The notes below the pieces were generated by a model. It was not told the DNA's origin. It did no database searches and saw only the letters and a program-made list of their open reading frames with translations. This document shows positions 18,512 to 26,373 of a DNA stretch of 64,000 bases, in pieces (positions within the stretch are counted from its first letter, which is position 1; the number at the start of each line of letters is the position of its first letter). A program made the position numbers and the translations under genes. The stretch lies in assembly GCF_000160555.1 (NCBI RefSeq), contig NZ_GG749280.1, positions 113,890 through 177,889 on the forward strand, in the 5' to 3' direction. Source of the DNA: Centipeda noxia ATCC 43541. GTDB lineage: Bacteria > Bacillota > Negativicutes > Selenomonadales > Selenomonadaceae.

Positions 18512-19498
18512 TCACGATGCCAGCACAATGATCCACGCGATGACCGCCGCCGCCGCACCGATCGCCCAGAATGTATAGACGACGCGCGTCTCGCTCCAGC
18601 CCCCGAGTTCGAAGTGATGATGAATCGGGCTCATGCGAAAGATGCGCTTTCCCCGCGTCTGAAAGGAAATCACCTGCAGGATCACGGACAGCGCTTCGCA
18701 GAAGAAGACGAATCCAACGATCGGCAGCAGGAGTTCCGTATGCGAGAGGAGTGCGACGCCCGCGAGCGCGCCGCCGAGAGCAAGCGATCCCGTATCTCCC
18801 ATGAAGATGCGTGCTGGGTGATGATTATACCATAAAAATCCAATGCATGCACCAATTATTGCAGCAGAAAAAACCATCAGCCCGCTGTCCATGCCATACA
18901 TGAGCGCCGCATAGAAAAGCGCCGCTGCGGTTACGGTCCCAGAGGCGAGTCCGTCGAGACCGTCCGTCAGGTTGACCGCATTCGAGGTGCCCACGAGCAC
19001 ACATACAACGAGGACGTAGTAGAGCGCACCGATATCGACCGCCTTGCCCATCAGCGGAACCCATACGCTTGTATCGTGCCCGAGCACGACGCTTCCGATC
19101 AGAATAGTGACGAGCGCAATGACGAGCTGACCGAGCAGCTTCTGATAGGCGCGCAGTCCGAGATTGCGCTTTTTGACCACCTTGATGTAGTCGTCTGCAA
19201 AGCCGAGCAGAAAATGCCCGAGGAAGATGAAGAGTGCGAGCAGCGTCGTCACCGTCAGCGGAGCAAAGAGAAGCGTCGCCGCCGTCACGGCAAGCACAAT
19301 CATCACGCCGCCCATCGTCGGCGTGCCGCTCTTTTGCTGGTGACTCGCGGGGCCCTCGGCACGGATGCTCTGTCCGTATTTCAGGCGATGCAGAAACGGA
19401 AGGAAATACACGCCGCTGAAAAGCACAATCGCCAGCGATGTCACGACCGTCAGCAGGATGCGCAGCTGCGGTGTGATAGAATCCAATATATAATCCAT
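18512..19498 (-). CDS. mraY: MraY, phospho-MurNAc-pentapeptide transferase
   Basis: 328 residues, about ten membrane segments. Diagnostic loops are intact: GTPTMGG, FADDYIKV with the Asp pair, NLTDGLDGLASG and SPIHHHFE. It transfers phospho-MurNAc-pentapeptide to undecaprenyl phosphate, giving lipid I. Its ATG shares one base with the murF stop codon (TGATG). Confidence 0.97.
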   Translation of the reverse strand: MDYILDSITPQLRILLTVVTSLAIVLFSGVYFLPFLHRLKYGQSIRAEGPASHQQKSGTPTMGGVMIVLAVTAATLLFAPLTVTTLLALFIFLGHFLLGFADDYIKVVKKRNLGLRAYQKLLGQLVIALVTILIGSVVLGHDTSVWVPLMGKAVDIGALYYVLVVCVLVGTSNAVNLTDGLDGLASGTVTAAALFYAALMYGMDSGLMVFSAAIIGACIGFLWYNHHPARIFMGDTGSLALGGALAGVALLSHTELLLPIVGFVFFCEALSVILQVISFQTRGKRIFRMSPIHHHFELGGWSETRVVYTFWAIGAAAAVIAWIIVLAS

Positions 19499-20907
19499 CA
19501 GTGCCCCGCCTTCTCACCTGTCAGCAGGGCGATTACCTGCTCCATCCGCATGCCGCGCGAGCCCTTAAATAGAACCGTATCGCCGTCCGAGAGAATTTTG
19601 CGCAGCAGCTGAGCTGCCTCCTCATGCGTCTCGGCATGAAAGCATGCGGCGCAGCCCGTCTCCTCTGCTGCCTCATGGATCCAGCGGGCCTGCGGTCCGT
19701 AGGTCACGACTGCCGCAAAGCCCAGCTCCGCCGCGCGGCGTCCGATCATGCGGTGCGCCTCTTCGGCCGCGGCGCCAAGCTCCAACATATCGCCGAGCAC
19801 CGCGATTTTGCGTCCCGGATAAAGCGCAGCCGTCGTTTCGAGCGCTGCGTGCATGGAGGAAGGACTTGCGTTATAGGCATCGTTGATGAACATCCATGCG
19901 CCGACTGACTCCGTTTCGTAGCGCATCTTTGTTCCCTCGATGTTCCGCAGTCCCGCCTGCATCTCCTGCGGCGTGAGGCCGAGAGCAAATCCGGCTGCAA
20001 GCGCAGCGAGGGTGTTGCTGACATTATGCCGGCCGGGCAGGGACACGGCATATTCATGCCGTTCATTCGCATACGTCACCATGAAGCGTGAACCATCCGC
20101 CGCACACTGCAGTGCTTCGGCGCGCACATCTGCATCCGCATCGATCGCGTACGTTAGGATACGCACGCCGTCCGCTGCAAACGAACGCATTGCAGCGACA
20201 CGGCTGTCATCTGCATTGAGGATCACCGTCCCGCCCGAAGGGATCGCCTCCACGAGTTCGGCCTTTGCCTTTGCAATGTTCTCGATGGAGCCGAGCAGCT
20301 CCATATGCACCTCGCATACATTCGTCACAATGCCGATCGTCGGCGCAGCAACGGGGGCAAGCGCCGCGATCTGCCCCAATCCGCGCATGCCGATCTCCAC
20401 AACAGCGGCGAAGTCCTCCGGCACAATGCCGAGCAGCGTCAGCGGCAGGCCGACCTCGTTATTGTAATTTTCCGCTGTGCGGCAGACCTTCCCCCGCCCC
20501 GAGAGAACAGCGGCTGTGAGTTCCTTCGTCGTGGTCTTGCCGTTGGACCCCGTAATCGCAATCACGGGGATGTCAAACTTCATGCGCCATGCATGCGCGA
20601 TTGCTTGATATGCCCGCAGTCCGTCGTCCGCTTTGAGAACGGTGCCTTTTGCTTTCTTCAGCGCCTTCTCGGCAGATGTGCTCAGCGGCGTGCCGACAAT
20701 GACTGCCGCCGCCCCCCGCTCGAGCGCTTCCGCTGCAAAATCCGCGCCGTCAAACTTCTCTCCGCGCAATGCGACGAAGAGATCGCCCGAAGAAATTTTG
20801 CGCGTATCCGTCGTGATATGCGGGAATACCGTATTCCCGGCAAGTTTCCCGTTATGCGCTGCAGCGCCGACAGCAGCCTGCACCTCATCCCATGTCATGC
20901 CCGTCAT
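19498..20907 (-). CDS. murF: UDP-MurNAc-tripeptide:D-Ala-D-Ala ligase MurF
   Basis: 469 residues with the three Mur ligase domains: N-terminal substrate domain (DTRKISSGDLFVAL), central ATP loop (GSNGKTTTKEL) and a C-terminal domain with NDAYNASPSSM. It attaches the D-Ala-D-Ala made by the Ddl half of the fusion encoded in the same cluster. The start overlaps murE by 4 bases. Confidence 0.96.
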   Translation of the reverse strand: MTGMTWDEVQAAVGAAAHNGKLAGNTVFPHITTDTRKISSGDLFVALRGEKFDGADFAAEALERGAAAVIVGTPLSTSAEKALKKAKGTVLKADDGLRAYQAIAHAWRMKFDIPVIAITGSNGKTTTKELTAAVLSGRGKVCRTAENYNNEVGLPLTLLGIVPEDFAAVVEIGMRGLGQIAALAPVAAPTIGIVTNVCEVHMELLGSIENIAKAKAELVEAIPSGGTVILNADDSRVAAMRSFAADGVRILTYAIDADADVRAEALQCAADGSRFMVTYANERHEYAVSLPGRHNVSNTLAALAAGFALGLTPQEMQAGLRNIEGTKMRYETESVGAWMFINDAYNASPSSMHAALETTAALYPGRKIAVLGDMLELGAAAEEAHRMIGRRAAELGFAAVVTYGPQARWIHEAAEETGCAACFHAETHEEAAQLLRKILSDGDTVLFKGSRGMRMEQVIALLTGEKAGH

Positions 20908-22394
20908 TGCCTGCTCCTTATCGCCTCTGCCGCCGTTTCCCGATCATCAAAATGAATCGTTCCGTCCTTCAGAATCTGATAGGTCTCATGCCCCTTGCCG
21001 AGGATGACCACGGTATCGCCCGCACGTGCCGTCTGTACGGCATGAAAGATCGCTGTGCGCCGATCGACAAGCTTCTCGTAGGGCTTTCCCCCGATCGCCG
21101 GCAAAACGCCCGCCTCGACCTCATCCAGGATCGCCGCCGGATCCTCTGTGCGGGGATTATCTGACGTGAGCACGATGACATCGCCGAGCTCTGCTGCAAT
21201 CCGGCCCATAATGGGCCGCTTCGTCCGATCTCGATCGCCGCCGCAGCCAAAGACGGTGATAATCCGCCCTGTTGTCACGGCGCGTGCGGTACGCAGCACA
21301 TTTTCCATGCCGTCCGGCGTATGCGCGTAATCGACGATAACGGAAAAATCCTGACCTGCGCGCACGAGCTCGAACCGCCCCGGCACCCCGCTGAACGCCG
21401 CAAGTGCCGCCGTAATATCCGACGCTGTCACTTGTTCAGCGAGTGCAGCGCCTGCTGCCGCAAGCACATTGTATACGTTGAACAGGCCGGTGATGCCGGT
21501 CTGCACAGCAGGCAGCTCGGCCCCCGCATATGCGATGGTCAGCTCCATGCCATCCTGTCCCAGACGGATCTTCCGTGCCGTGAGAGCCGCCGGCATATCC
21601 ACACCGTAGGTAATCAGAGGACAGTGCGTATGTGCACGCATCATCTTGGCCGCCGCATCGTCCGCGTTGAGGATTGCCGTCTTGCCCTCCTTCACGCCCT
21701 GCTCGGACACGAGGTCAAAGAGGCGCGCTTTCGCACGTGCATAGTTCTCCATCGTCTTATGATAGTCGAGATGATCCTGCGTCAGATTTGTAAACACTGC
21801 CGTATCAAACTCGATCCCTGCTACGCGCCCCTGATCGAGCGCATGCGAAGAGACCTCCATCACGACCGCATCCATGCCGCGCGTGCGCATCTCTGCAAGC
21901 AGCTGCTGCATGACGATGACATCGGGTGTCGTGTTCGCCGTAGAGAAGACATCATCCTCCATCATGATCTGAATCGTTCCAATCAGGCCGACCCGCCTGC
22001 CCGCATGACGGAGCATGGCGCGCACAAGATAGCTTGTCGTCGTCTTGCCGTTGGTCCCCGTGATGCCGATCACACGCATCGCACGCGCGGGATAATCGTA
22101 AAAATACGGCACGATGAGATCCAGCGCCTCTTGAAGATCCGGCACGTGCAGAACGGAGATGCCGGGCGGCACCGCCACCTTGTCTCTCTCCGTCAAAACA
22201 GCGCGGGCTCCTGCCCGCGCCGCATTTGGTATAAAGCTGTGTGCGTCCACATGAACGCCGTTGATGCAGACGAAGAGCGCCCCCTCCGCTGCTCTGCGCG
22301 AGTCGCGCTCAATGGAGGTGATCTCCGTACATTTGTCTCCCGCAATCCGTGCGCCGGGCACAAGGTCAGCGAGTTCTTCCAATCGCTTCATCAT
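20904..22394 (-). CDS. murE: MurE, probable meso-diaminopimelate-adding ligase
   Basis: 496 residues. ATP loop GTNGKTTTS, the carbamylated-Lys region and, near residue 400, the motif DNPRTEDP. DNPR is the established signature of meso-diaminopimelate-specific MurE, as opposed to L-Lys enzymes. This agrees with nearby dapB and asd and with diaminopimelate in the peptidoglycan of Negativicutes. The start ATGATG follows GAGGG and is 6 bases from ftsL. Confidence 0.96.
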   Translation of the reverse strand: MMKRLEELADLVPGARIAGDKCTEITSIERDSRRAAEGALFVCINGVHVDAHSFIPNAARAGARAVLTERDKVAVPPGISVLHVPDLQEALDLIVPYFYDYPARAMRVIGITGTNGKTTTSYLVRAMLRHAGRRVGLIGTIQIMMEDDVFSTANTTPDVIVMQQLLAEMRTRGMDAVVMEVSSHALDQGRVAGIEFDTAVFTNLTQDHLDYHKTMENYARAKARLFDLVSEQGVKEGKTAILNADDAAAKMMRAHTHCPLITYGVDMPAALTARKIRLGQDGMELTIAYAGAELPAVQTGITGLFNVYNVLAAAGAALAEQVTASDITAALAAFSGVPGRFELVRAGQDFSVIVDYAHTPDGMENVLRTARAVTTGRIITVFGCGGDRDRTKRPIMGRIAAELGDVIVLTSDNPRTEDPAAILDEVEAGVLPAIGGKPYEKLVDRRTAIFHAVQTARAGDTVVILGKGHETYQILKDGTIHFDDRETAAEAIRSRQ

Positions 22395-22400
22395 AGGCCC

Positions 22401-22781
22401 TCATTCCCCTTCATGCGAAAAGTATATATTCTGCGGCACCTGCATATGCAGTTCCTGTACCGCAATTGACTCAATCCGCGACGGCGACTTCAGCTGTGCG
22501 ATCTCGATCTTGAGCCGTTCGTTCTCCTGTTCAAGCTGCTCCGCCTTCTGCTGTGTCTCGAGCAGCGTATAGCCGCTCTTTGCGCCGATGCCGCCGAGCA
22601 GGGTCACCGCCATTGCACCGCATGCGACGAGGAAGAAGACGGCACGCAGGCAGTTTCGAAGATTGGTATTCAGTTGATGGCGCAGCAGAGGCTCCCGCGG
22701 CACCTCTGCCTGTACTGCCGGCGCAGCTTCTGCAGGGACAGGAATATCATAGAGATATGCGTCCTCCTTACGTGCCAGCAT
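22401..22781 (-). CDS. ftsL: FtsL-like division protein
   Basis: 126 residues from the ATG at 22781, preceded by AAGGGGG; a GTG 9 bases upstream is possible. A long cytoplasmic arm (1-45, Pro/Ala-rich), one membrane segment (about 47-68) and a periplasmic leucine-zipper coiled coil (about 75-100, QKAEQLEQENERLKIEI), as in FtsL/septum-formation initiator proteins. Identified by topology and its place between rsmH and murE. In many relatives a division transpeptidase gene (ftsI/spoVD) would follow; here murE does. Confidence 0.85.
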   Translation of the reverse strand: MLARKEDAYLYDIPVPAEAAPAVQAEVPREPLLRHQLNTNLRNCLRAVFFLVACGAMAVTLLGGIGAKSGYTLLETQQKAEQLEQENERLKIEIAQLKSPSRIESIAVQELHMQVPQNIYFSHEGE

Positions 22782-22808
22782 GTGCCCCACCCCCTTGCTT
22801 TTGATTTC

Positions 22809-23741
22809 CTATAATTTCTCTGCTGTACGCAGTTTTGCACTCTTTGCTCTCGGATTTTCCGCGCATTCCACGGCGCTTGCCATTTGCGGCTTTCCAATCA
22901 GCCGCAGTTCCGGAGTATGTCCGCAGACGCAGACCGGTGTATGCGGCGGGCAGATGCACCCCTGTGCAAACCGCTTGAGCGTCTTTTTGACGATGCGGTC
23001 TTCGAGCGAATGGAATGTAATGACCGCCAATCTGCCTCCCGGCCGGAGCGCTCGTACGGCTGCAGTCAGCGCACCCTCCAAAATGGTCAGCTCTTCGTTT
23101 ACCTCAATGCGGATCGCTTGAAAGACGCGTTTCGCCGGATGTCCTCCTTTTGCGCGTGTCTTCTTCGGAACGGCGCGATCGATCACCGCAACGAGCTGTC
23201 CCGTCGTCTCGATCGGATGGGCCTTGCGCTCCTCTTCGATGAATGCGGCAATGCGTTTGGCCCACCGTTCTTCGCCGTAGTTGTAAAAGATCTCCATCAG
23301 TTCGGCTGCCGTGTATTCGTTGACAACACTCCGGGCACTGCGCCCCGCACGCCGATCCATGCGCATGTCAAGCGGCGCATCCTGCATATAGGAGAATCCG
23401 CGCTCCGCTGTATCAATCTGCGGGGAGGAGATGCCGAGGTCGAAGAGAACCCCATCCGTGCTGTCTACGCCTGCTCCCGCGAGAATCGCCGACAGATTTC
23501 GGAAGTTATCACGCACCAATGTGACCTGACACGCCGCATCTGCAAGACGTTCCTGCGCTGCAGCAATCGCGGCCTCATCCTGATCGATGCCGATCAGGCG
23601 TCCCTCGGGCGACAGCCTCGCCGCGATGCGCCCCGCATGCCCCGCGCCGCCCAGCGTACAGTCCACATAGGTGCCGTTCGGCGTGATGTTGAGCGCATTC
23701 AGCGTCTCCTCGGGCAGGACGCTCACATGATGAAAGTCCAT
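22809..23741 (-). CDS. rsmH: 16S rRNA m4C1402 methyltransferase RsmH (MraW)
   Basis: 310 residues. Opens with FHHVSVLPEETL and the S-adenosylmethionine loop DCTLGGAGHAGRI, then GIDQDEAAI; the C-terminal block FHSLEDRIVKKTLKRFAQGC, with its Cys/His pattern, is diagnostic. N4-methylates C1402 of 16S rRNA. Second gene of the dcw operon, 12 bases after mraZ. Confidence 0.97.
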   Translation of the reverse strand: MDFHHVSVLPEETLNALNITPNGTYVDCTLGGAGHAGRIAARLSPEGRLIGIDQDEAAIAAAQERLADAACQVTLVRDNFRNLSAILAGAGVDSTDGVLFDLGISSPQIDTAERGFSYMQDAPLDMRMDRRAGRSARSVVNEYTAAELMEIFYNYGEERWAKRIAAFIEEERKAHPIETTGQLVAVIDRAVPKKTRAKGGHPAKRVFQAIRIEVNEELTILEGALTAAVRALRPGGRLAVITFHSLEDRIVKKTLKRFAQGCICPPHTPVCVCGHTPELRLIGKPQMASAVECAENPRAKSAKLRTAEKL

Positions 23742-23753
23742 CGCATCCCGCTC

Positions 23754-24197
23754 CTAAATCGAGATGCCATAGCCCGCCAGCTGCGTCGAGATCTCCGTGA
23801 TGTTTGGATCCACCTCGCCGGCATAGCGCTCCCACTTCTCCCTGTCCCAAACCTCGATGCGTGCGTCTGCACCCGTCAGGATGACGTCCTGCTTGAGACC
23901 GATGTTGGCATAGGTACGCAGATTCGCCGGTACGAGGAAGCGCCCCTGCTTATCACATTCGAGCGTCCGCGCGCCTGCGATGAAAAAGCGTGCAAATGCG
24001 CGTGCGTTGGGATCGGCAATGGACAGTGTGCGCAGCTTTGCCGCGAACTCATCCCATGCCGCCTGTGGGAACAGAAAGAGGCTCCCGTCAAGACCTTTTG
24101 TGATGATGAACGAGACGCCGAGTTCCTGGCGGAAGTCCGCAGGCAGAATGACGCGGCCCTTTGCATCAATGCTGTGGGCGTATTCCCCCATAAACAT
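23754..24197 (-). CDS. mraZ: MraZ, dcw transcriptional regulator
   Basis: 147 residues with two SpoVT/AbrB-like halves. The first carries MFMGEYAHSIDAKGRVILPADFR; the second repeats the DKQGRFLVPANLR pattern. MraZ binds repeats at its own promoter and controls the dcw cluster, and four such 10-bp units lie just upstream. The start follows AAAGGTGG. Confidence 0.97.
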   Translation of the reverse strand: MFMGEYAHSIDAKGRVILPADFRQELGVSFIITKGLDGSLFLFPQAAWDEFAAKLRTLSIADPNARAFARFFIAGARTLECDKQGRFLVPANLRTYANIGLKQDVILTGADARIEVWDREKWERYAGEVDPNITEISTQLAGYGISI

Positions 24198-24225
24198 CCG
24201 GCCGCACCACCTTTCAGAATCTTAT

Positions 24226-24261
24226 CACCACAATATGGCACATTCCACCACATTTCACCAC
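24226..24261 (-). promoter_or_regulatory. MraZ-box array, 10-bp phased
   Basis: Read on the minus strand, GTGGTG occurs at 24261-24256, 24251-24246 and 24231-24226, with a weaker GTGCCA at 24241-24236, all exactly 10 bp apart and separated by A/T-rich 4-mers. This matches the GTGG-repeat operators reported for MraZ. The array lies just downstream of the predicted transcription start, where bound MraZ would block transcription. Confidence 0.82.
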
Positions 24262-24271
24262 TTTTCCTACA

Positions 24272-24300
24272 GTTATAGCAAAAACGCTGTGTCTTTTCAA
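24272..24300 (-). promoter_or_regulatory. promoter of the dcw operon
   Basis: Minus strand: -35 TTGAAA at 24300-24295, 17-bp spacer, -10 TATAAC at 24277-24272. Transcription should start near 24265, at the edge of the MraZ boxes. Confidence 0.75.
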
Positions 24301-24337
24301 GAAAACAAATATTCTCTTTTTCATGTATACAATGTAT

Positions 24338-24382
24338 AAAAGTCCCTGCAGCCCTTGTATATCAAGGGCTGCAGGGACTTTT
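24338..24382. terminator. 20-bp perfect hairpin between asd and mraZ
   Basis: A perfect 20-bp stem around a 5-base loop, with AAAA on one side and TTTT on the other, so it could stop transcription in either direction. It is the second of two hairpins 3' of asd and lies upstream of the mraZ promoter. Confidence 0.75.
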
Positions 24383-24401
24383 ACAAAATTTATCAAAGCG
24401 T

Positions 24402-24435
24402 AAAAAAAGACCTGCTTTCCACGCGAAAGCAGGTC
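24402..24435 (-). terminator. intrinsic terminator after asd
   Basis: GACCTGCTTTC (24409-24419) pairs with GAAAGCAGGTC (24425-24435); on the minus strand a run of seven T follows. It starts 11 bases after the asd stop codon. Confidence 0.92.
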
Positions 24436-24446
24436 CCCGGGTTGTT

Positions 24447-25478
24447 TCAGATAAGTTCGTGCGCGATCATATACTCCGCAATTTGGAGAGCATTGAGAGC
24501 TGCACCCTTGCGGATCTGATCGCCGCAGATCCAAAAATTCAGCGCATGATCCGTTGATTCGTCGCGGCGCAGGCGTCCGATCTCGACGTCTGTCCGGCCG
24601 GAGGTGAAAAGCGGCATTGGATATTCCTGCTCCGCCGGATTATCGTGCAGGATAACGCCGGGGAACGCCGCGAGCGCCTGACGCGCTGCATCGAGCGAGA
24701 TCTCGCTCTCAAACTCGACGTTGACGGACTCCGCATGACTGCGGTAGACGGGCACACGCACCGTTGTGGCGGTGATGCGCAGCGCATCATCGCCTATGAT
24801 CTTCTTTGTCTCGTCGATCATCTTCATCTCCTCTTTCGTGTAGAGGTTATCCATAAAGACATCGATCTGCGGGATGAGGTTGAACGCGATCTGATAGTGC
24901 TTCGGCAGCGAGCCGACAGGCAGGATGTTCGCCGCAGGCTCTTTGCCCGAGGAGAGCGCGGCCACCTGCTCCTCCAGCTCTGCCATCCCCTCCTTGCCCG
25001 CGCCGGAGACCGCCTGATAGGTGGAGACAACGATGCGGCGGATCTTCGCGAGATCATAGAGCGGCTTCAGCCCCATCACCATGATAATGGTCGAGCAGTT
25101 TGGATTCGCGATGATGCCTTTATGCTGCCTGATCGCCTCAGGATTGACCTCGGGCACGACGAGAGGCACCGCGGGGTCCATCCGGAAGGCACTCGAATTG
25201 TCGATGACGACAGCCCCCGCTTTCACCGCATAAGGAGCGAACTCCTTGCTTGCCGAGCCCCCCGCAAAGAGCGCGATGTCGATCCCCTCAAAGGAGTCCG
25301 CCGTCGCCTCCTGCACCGTATACTCCCTGCCCATAAAGGCGATCTTCTTTCCCGCTGAGCGGCTGGATGCGAGCAGGCGCAGTTCTGCGAACGGGAACTT
25401 GCGCTCTTCGATCAGGTTCAGGAACTCCTGGCCGACAGCGCCCGTTGCGCCAAGGATAGCGACGCGATATTTCTTCAT
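24447..25478 (-). CDS. asd: aspartate-semialdehyde dehydrogenase
   Basis: 343 residues. N-terminal NADP loop GATGAVGQEF, catalytic Cys in NPNCSTI, then the C-terminal active-site region with SGAGKEG. Reduces aspartyl phosphate to aspartate semialdehyde, the branch point to diaminopimelate/lysine and to threonine/methionine. Follows dapB by 11 bases in a two-gene operon, with an AAGGGGA ribosome-binding site. Confidence 0.97.
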   Translation of the reverse strand: MKKYRVAILGATGAVGQEFLNLIEERKFPFAELRLLASSRSAGKKIAFMGREYTVQEATADSFEGIDIALFAGGSASKEFAPYAVKAGAVVIDNSSAFRMDPAVPLVVPEVNPEAIRQHKGIIANPNCSTIIMVMGLKPLYDLAKIRRIVVSTYQAVSGAGKEGMAELEEQVAALSSGKEPAANILPVGSLPKHYQIAFNLIPQIDVFMDNLYTKEEMKMIDETKKIIGDDALRITATTVRVPVYRSHAESVNVEFESEISLDAARQALAAFPGVILHDNPAEQEYPMPLFTSGRTDVEIGRLRRDESTDHALNFWICGDQIRKGAALNALQIAEYMIAHELI

Positions 25479-25489
25479 AACAATTCCCC

Positions 25490-26278
25490 TTACAACAGTT
25501 TATCCAGTCCAACGGTGAGTGATGTGAGAGAGCGTACCTTCTTCGCAGCGAGTACGACACCCGGCATAAAGGACTCACGGTTCAGTGAATCGTGGCGGAT
25601 CGAGAGGGTCTGTCCGAGGCCGCCGAAGATGACCTCCTGATGCGCGACATAGCCCGGCAGGCGGACACTGTGGATGCGCATCCCCTCATACTCTGCGCCG
25701 CGCGCACCCGGAATCTTTTCCGCCTCGTCGGGATGCCCCTGTCGATGCGCAGGGCGTACCTCGGCGATCATCGCCGCCGTCTGCACTGCTGTCCCTGACG
25801 GCGCATCCAATTTATTGTCATGATGGAGCTCGATGATCTCCACTTCCGGCATATACTTTGCCGCCATGCGGCTCATGAGCATCATGAGCACGGCGCCGAT
25901 TGCAAAATTCGGTGCAATGAACGCGGGCGTATCATTCTCCTCCGCCGCCGCCTTGATCGCCGTCTTTTGCTCCTCGGAGAGTCCCGTTGTGCCGACGACC
26001 GGCGATACCTTGTGTGCGAGCGCCGTCAGCACATTCGCATAGACAACGTCGGGGCGCGTAAAGTCGATCATCACATCGGGATGCAGGCGTTCAAGCGCCG
26101 TGGCCAGATCAGTCTCCACAAGAACGCCGTTCTTCGCCGTGCCCGCAAGTTCCCCGCTGTCCGCGCCGCCGGTGATATCGACCGCGCCGACAAGCGTGAG
26201 CTCCGCATCGTCTGTCACGGCTTTGAGCACCGCACGTCCCATACGCCCGCAGGCGCCGTTCACCAAAACCTTTGTCAA
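25490..26278 (-). CDS. dapB: 4-hydroxy-tetrahydrodipicolinate reductase
   Basis: 262 residues from the TTG at 26278, chosen because GGAGGAG lies 6 bases upstream and the protein then begins with the usual short lead to the dinucleotide loop (VNGACGRMG); an in-frame TTG 24 bases upstream lies before that site. The catalytic region ELHHDNKLDAPSGTA is intact. It makes tetrahydrodipicolinate for diaminopimelate and lysine. Its product pathway feeds MurE, encoded 4 kb away. Confidence 0.96.
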   Translation of the reverse strand: MTKVLVNGACGRMGRAVLKAVTDDAELTLVGAVDITGGADSGELAGTAKNGVLVETDLATALERLHPDVMIDFTRPDVVYANVLTALAHKVSPVVGTTGLSEEQKTAIKAAAEENDTPAFIAPNFAIGAVLMMLMSRMAAKYMPEVEIIELHHDNKLDAPSGTAVQTAAMIAEVRPAHRQGHPDEAEKIPGARGAEYEGMRIHSVRLPGYVAHQEVIFGGLGQTLSIRHDSLNRESFMPGVVLAAKKVRSLTSLTVGLDKLL

Positions 26279-26311
26279 GGCAATCTCCTCCTCGAATGTC
26301 AATGTGTCGTT

Positions 26312-26341
26312 ATTCTATCGCAGAGAATCCTGCCGTGTCAA
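26312..26341 (-). promoter_or_regulatory. promoter of dapB-asd
   Basis: Minus strand: -35 TTGACA at 26341-26336, 18-bp spacer, -10 TAGAAT at 26317-26312. The predicted leader is short (about 27 bases), leaving no room for a lysine riboswitch. Confidence 0.75.
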
Positions 26342-26373
26342 GGAATACAAGACGCATGCGATACCTCTTTGTT

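Noticed and set aside
26279-26311. Lysine riboswitch upstream of dapB
   Set aside because: The promoter lies within 65 bases of the start codon, leaving no room for the aptamer.
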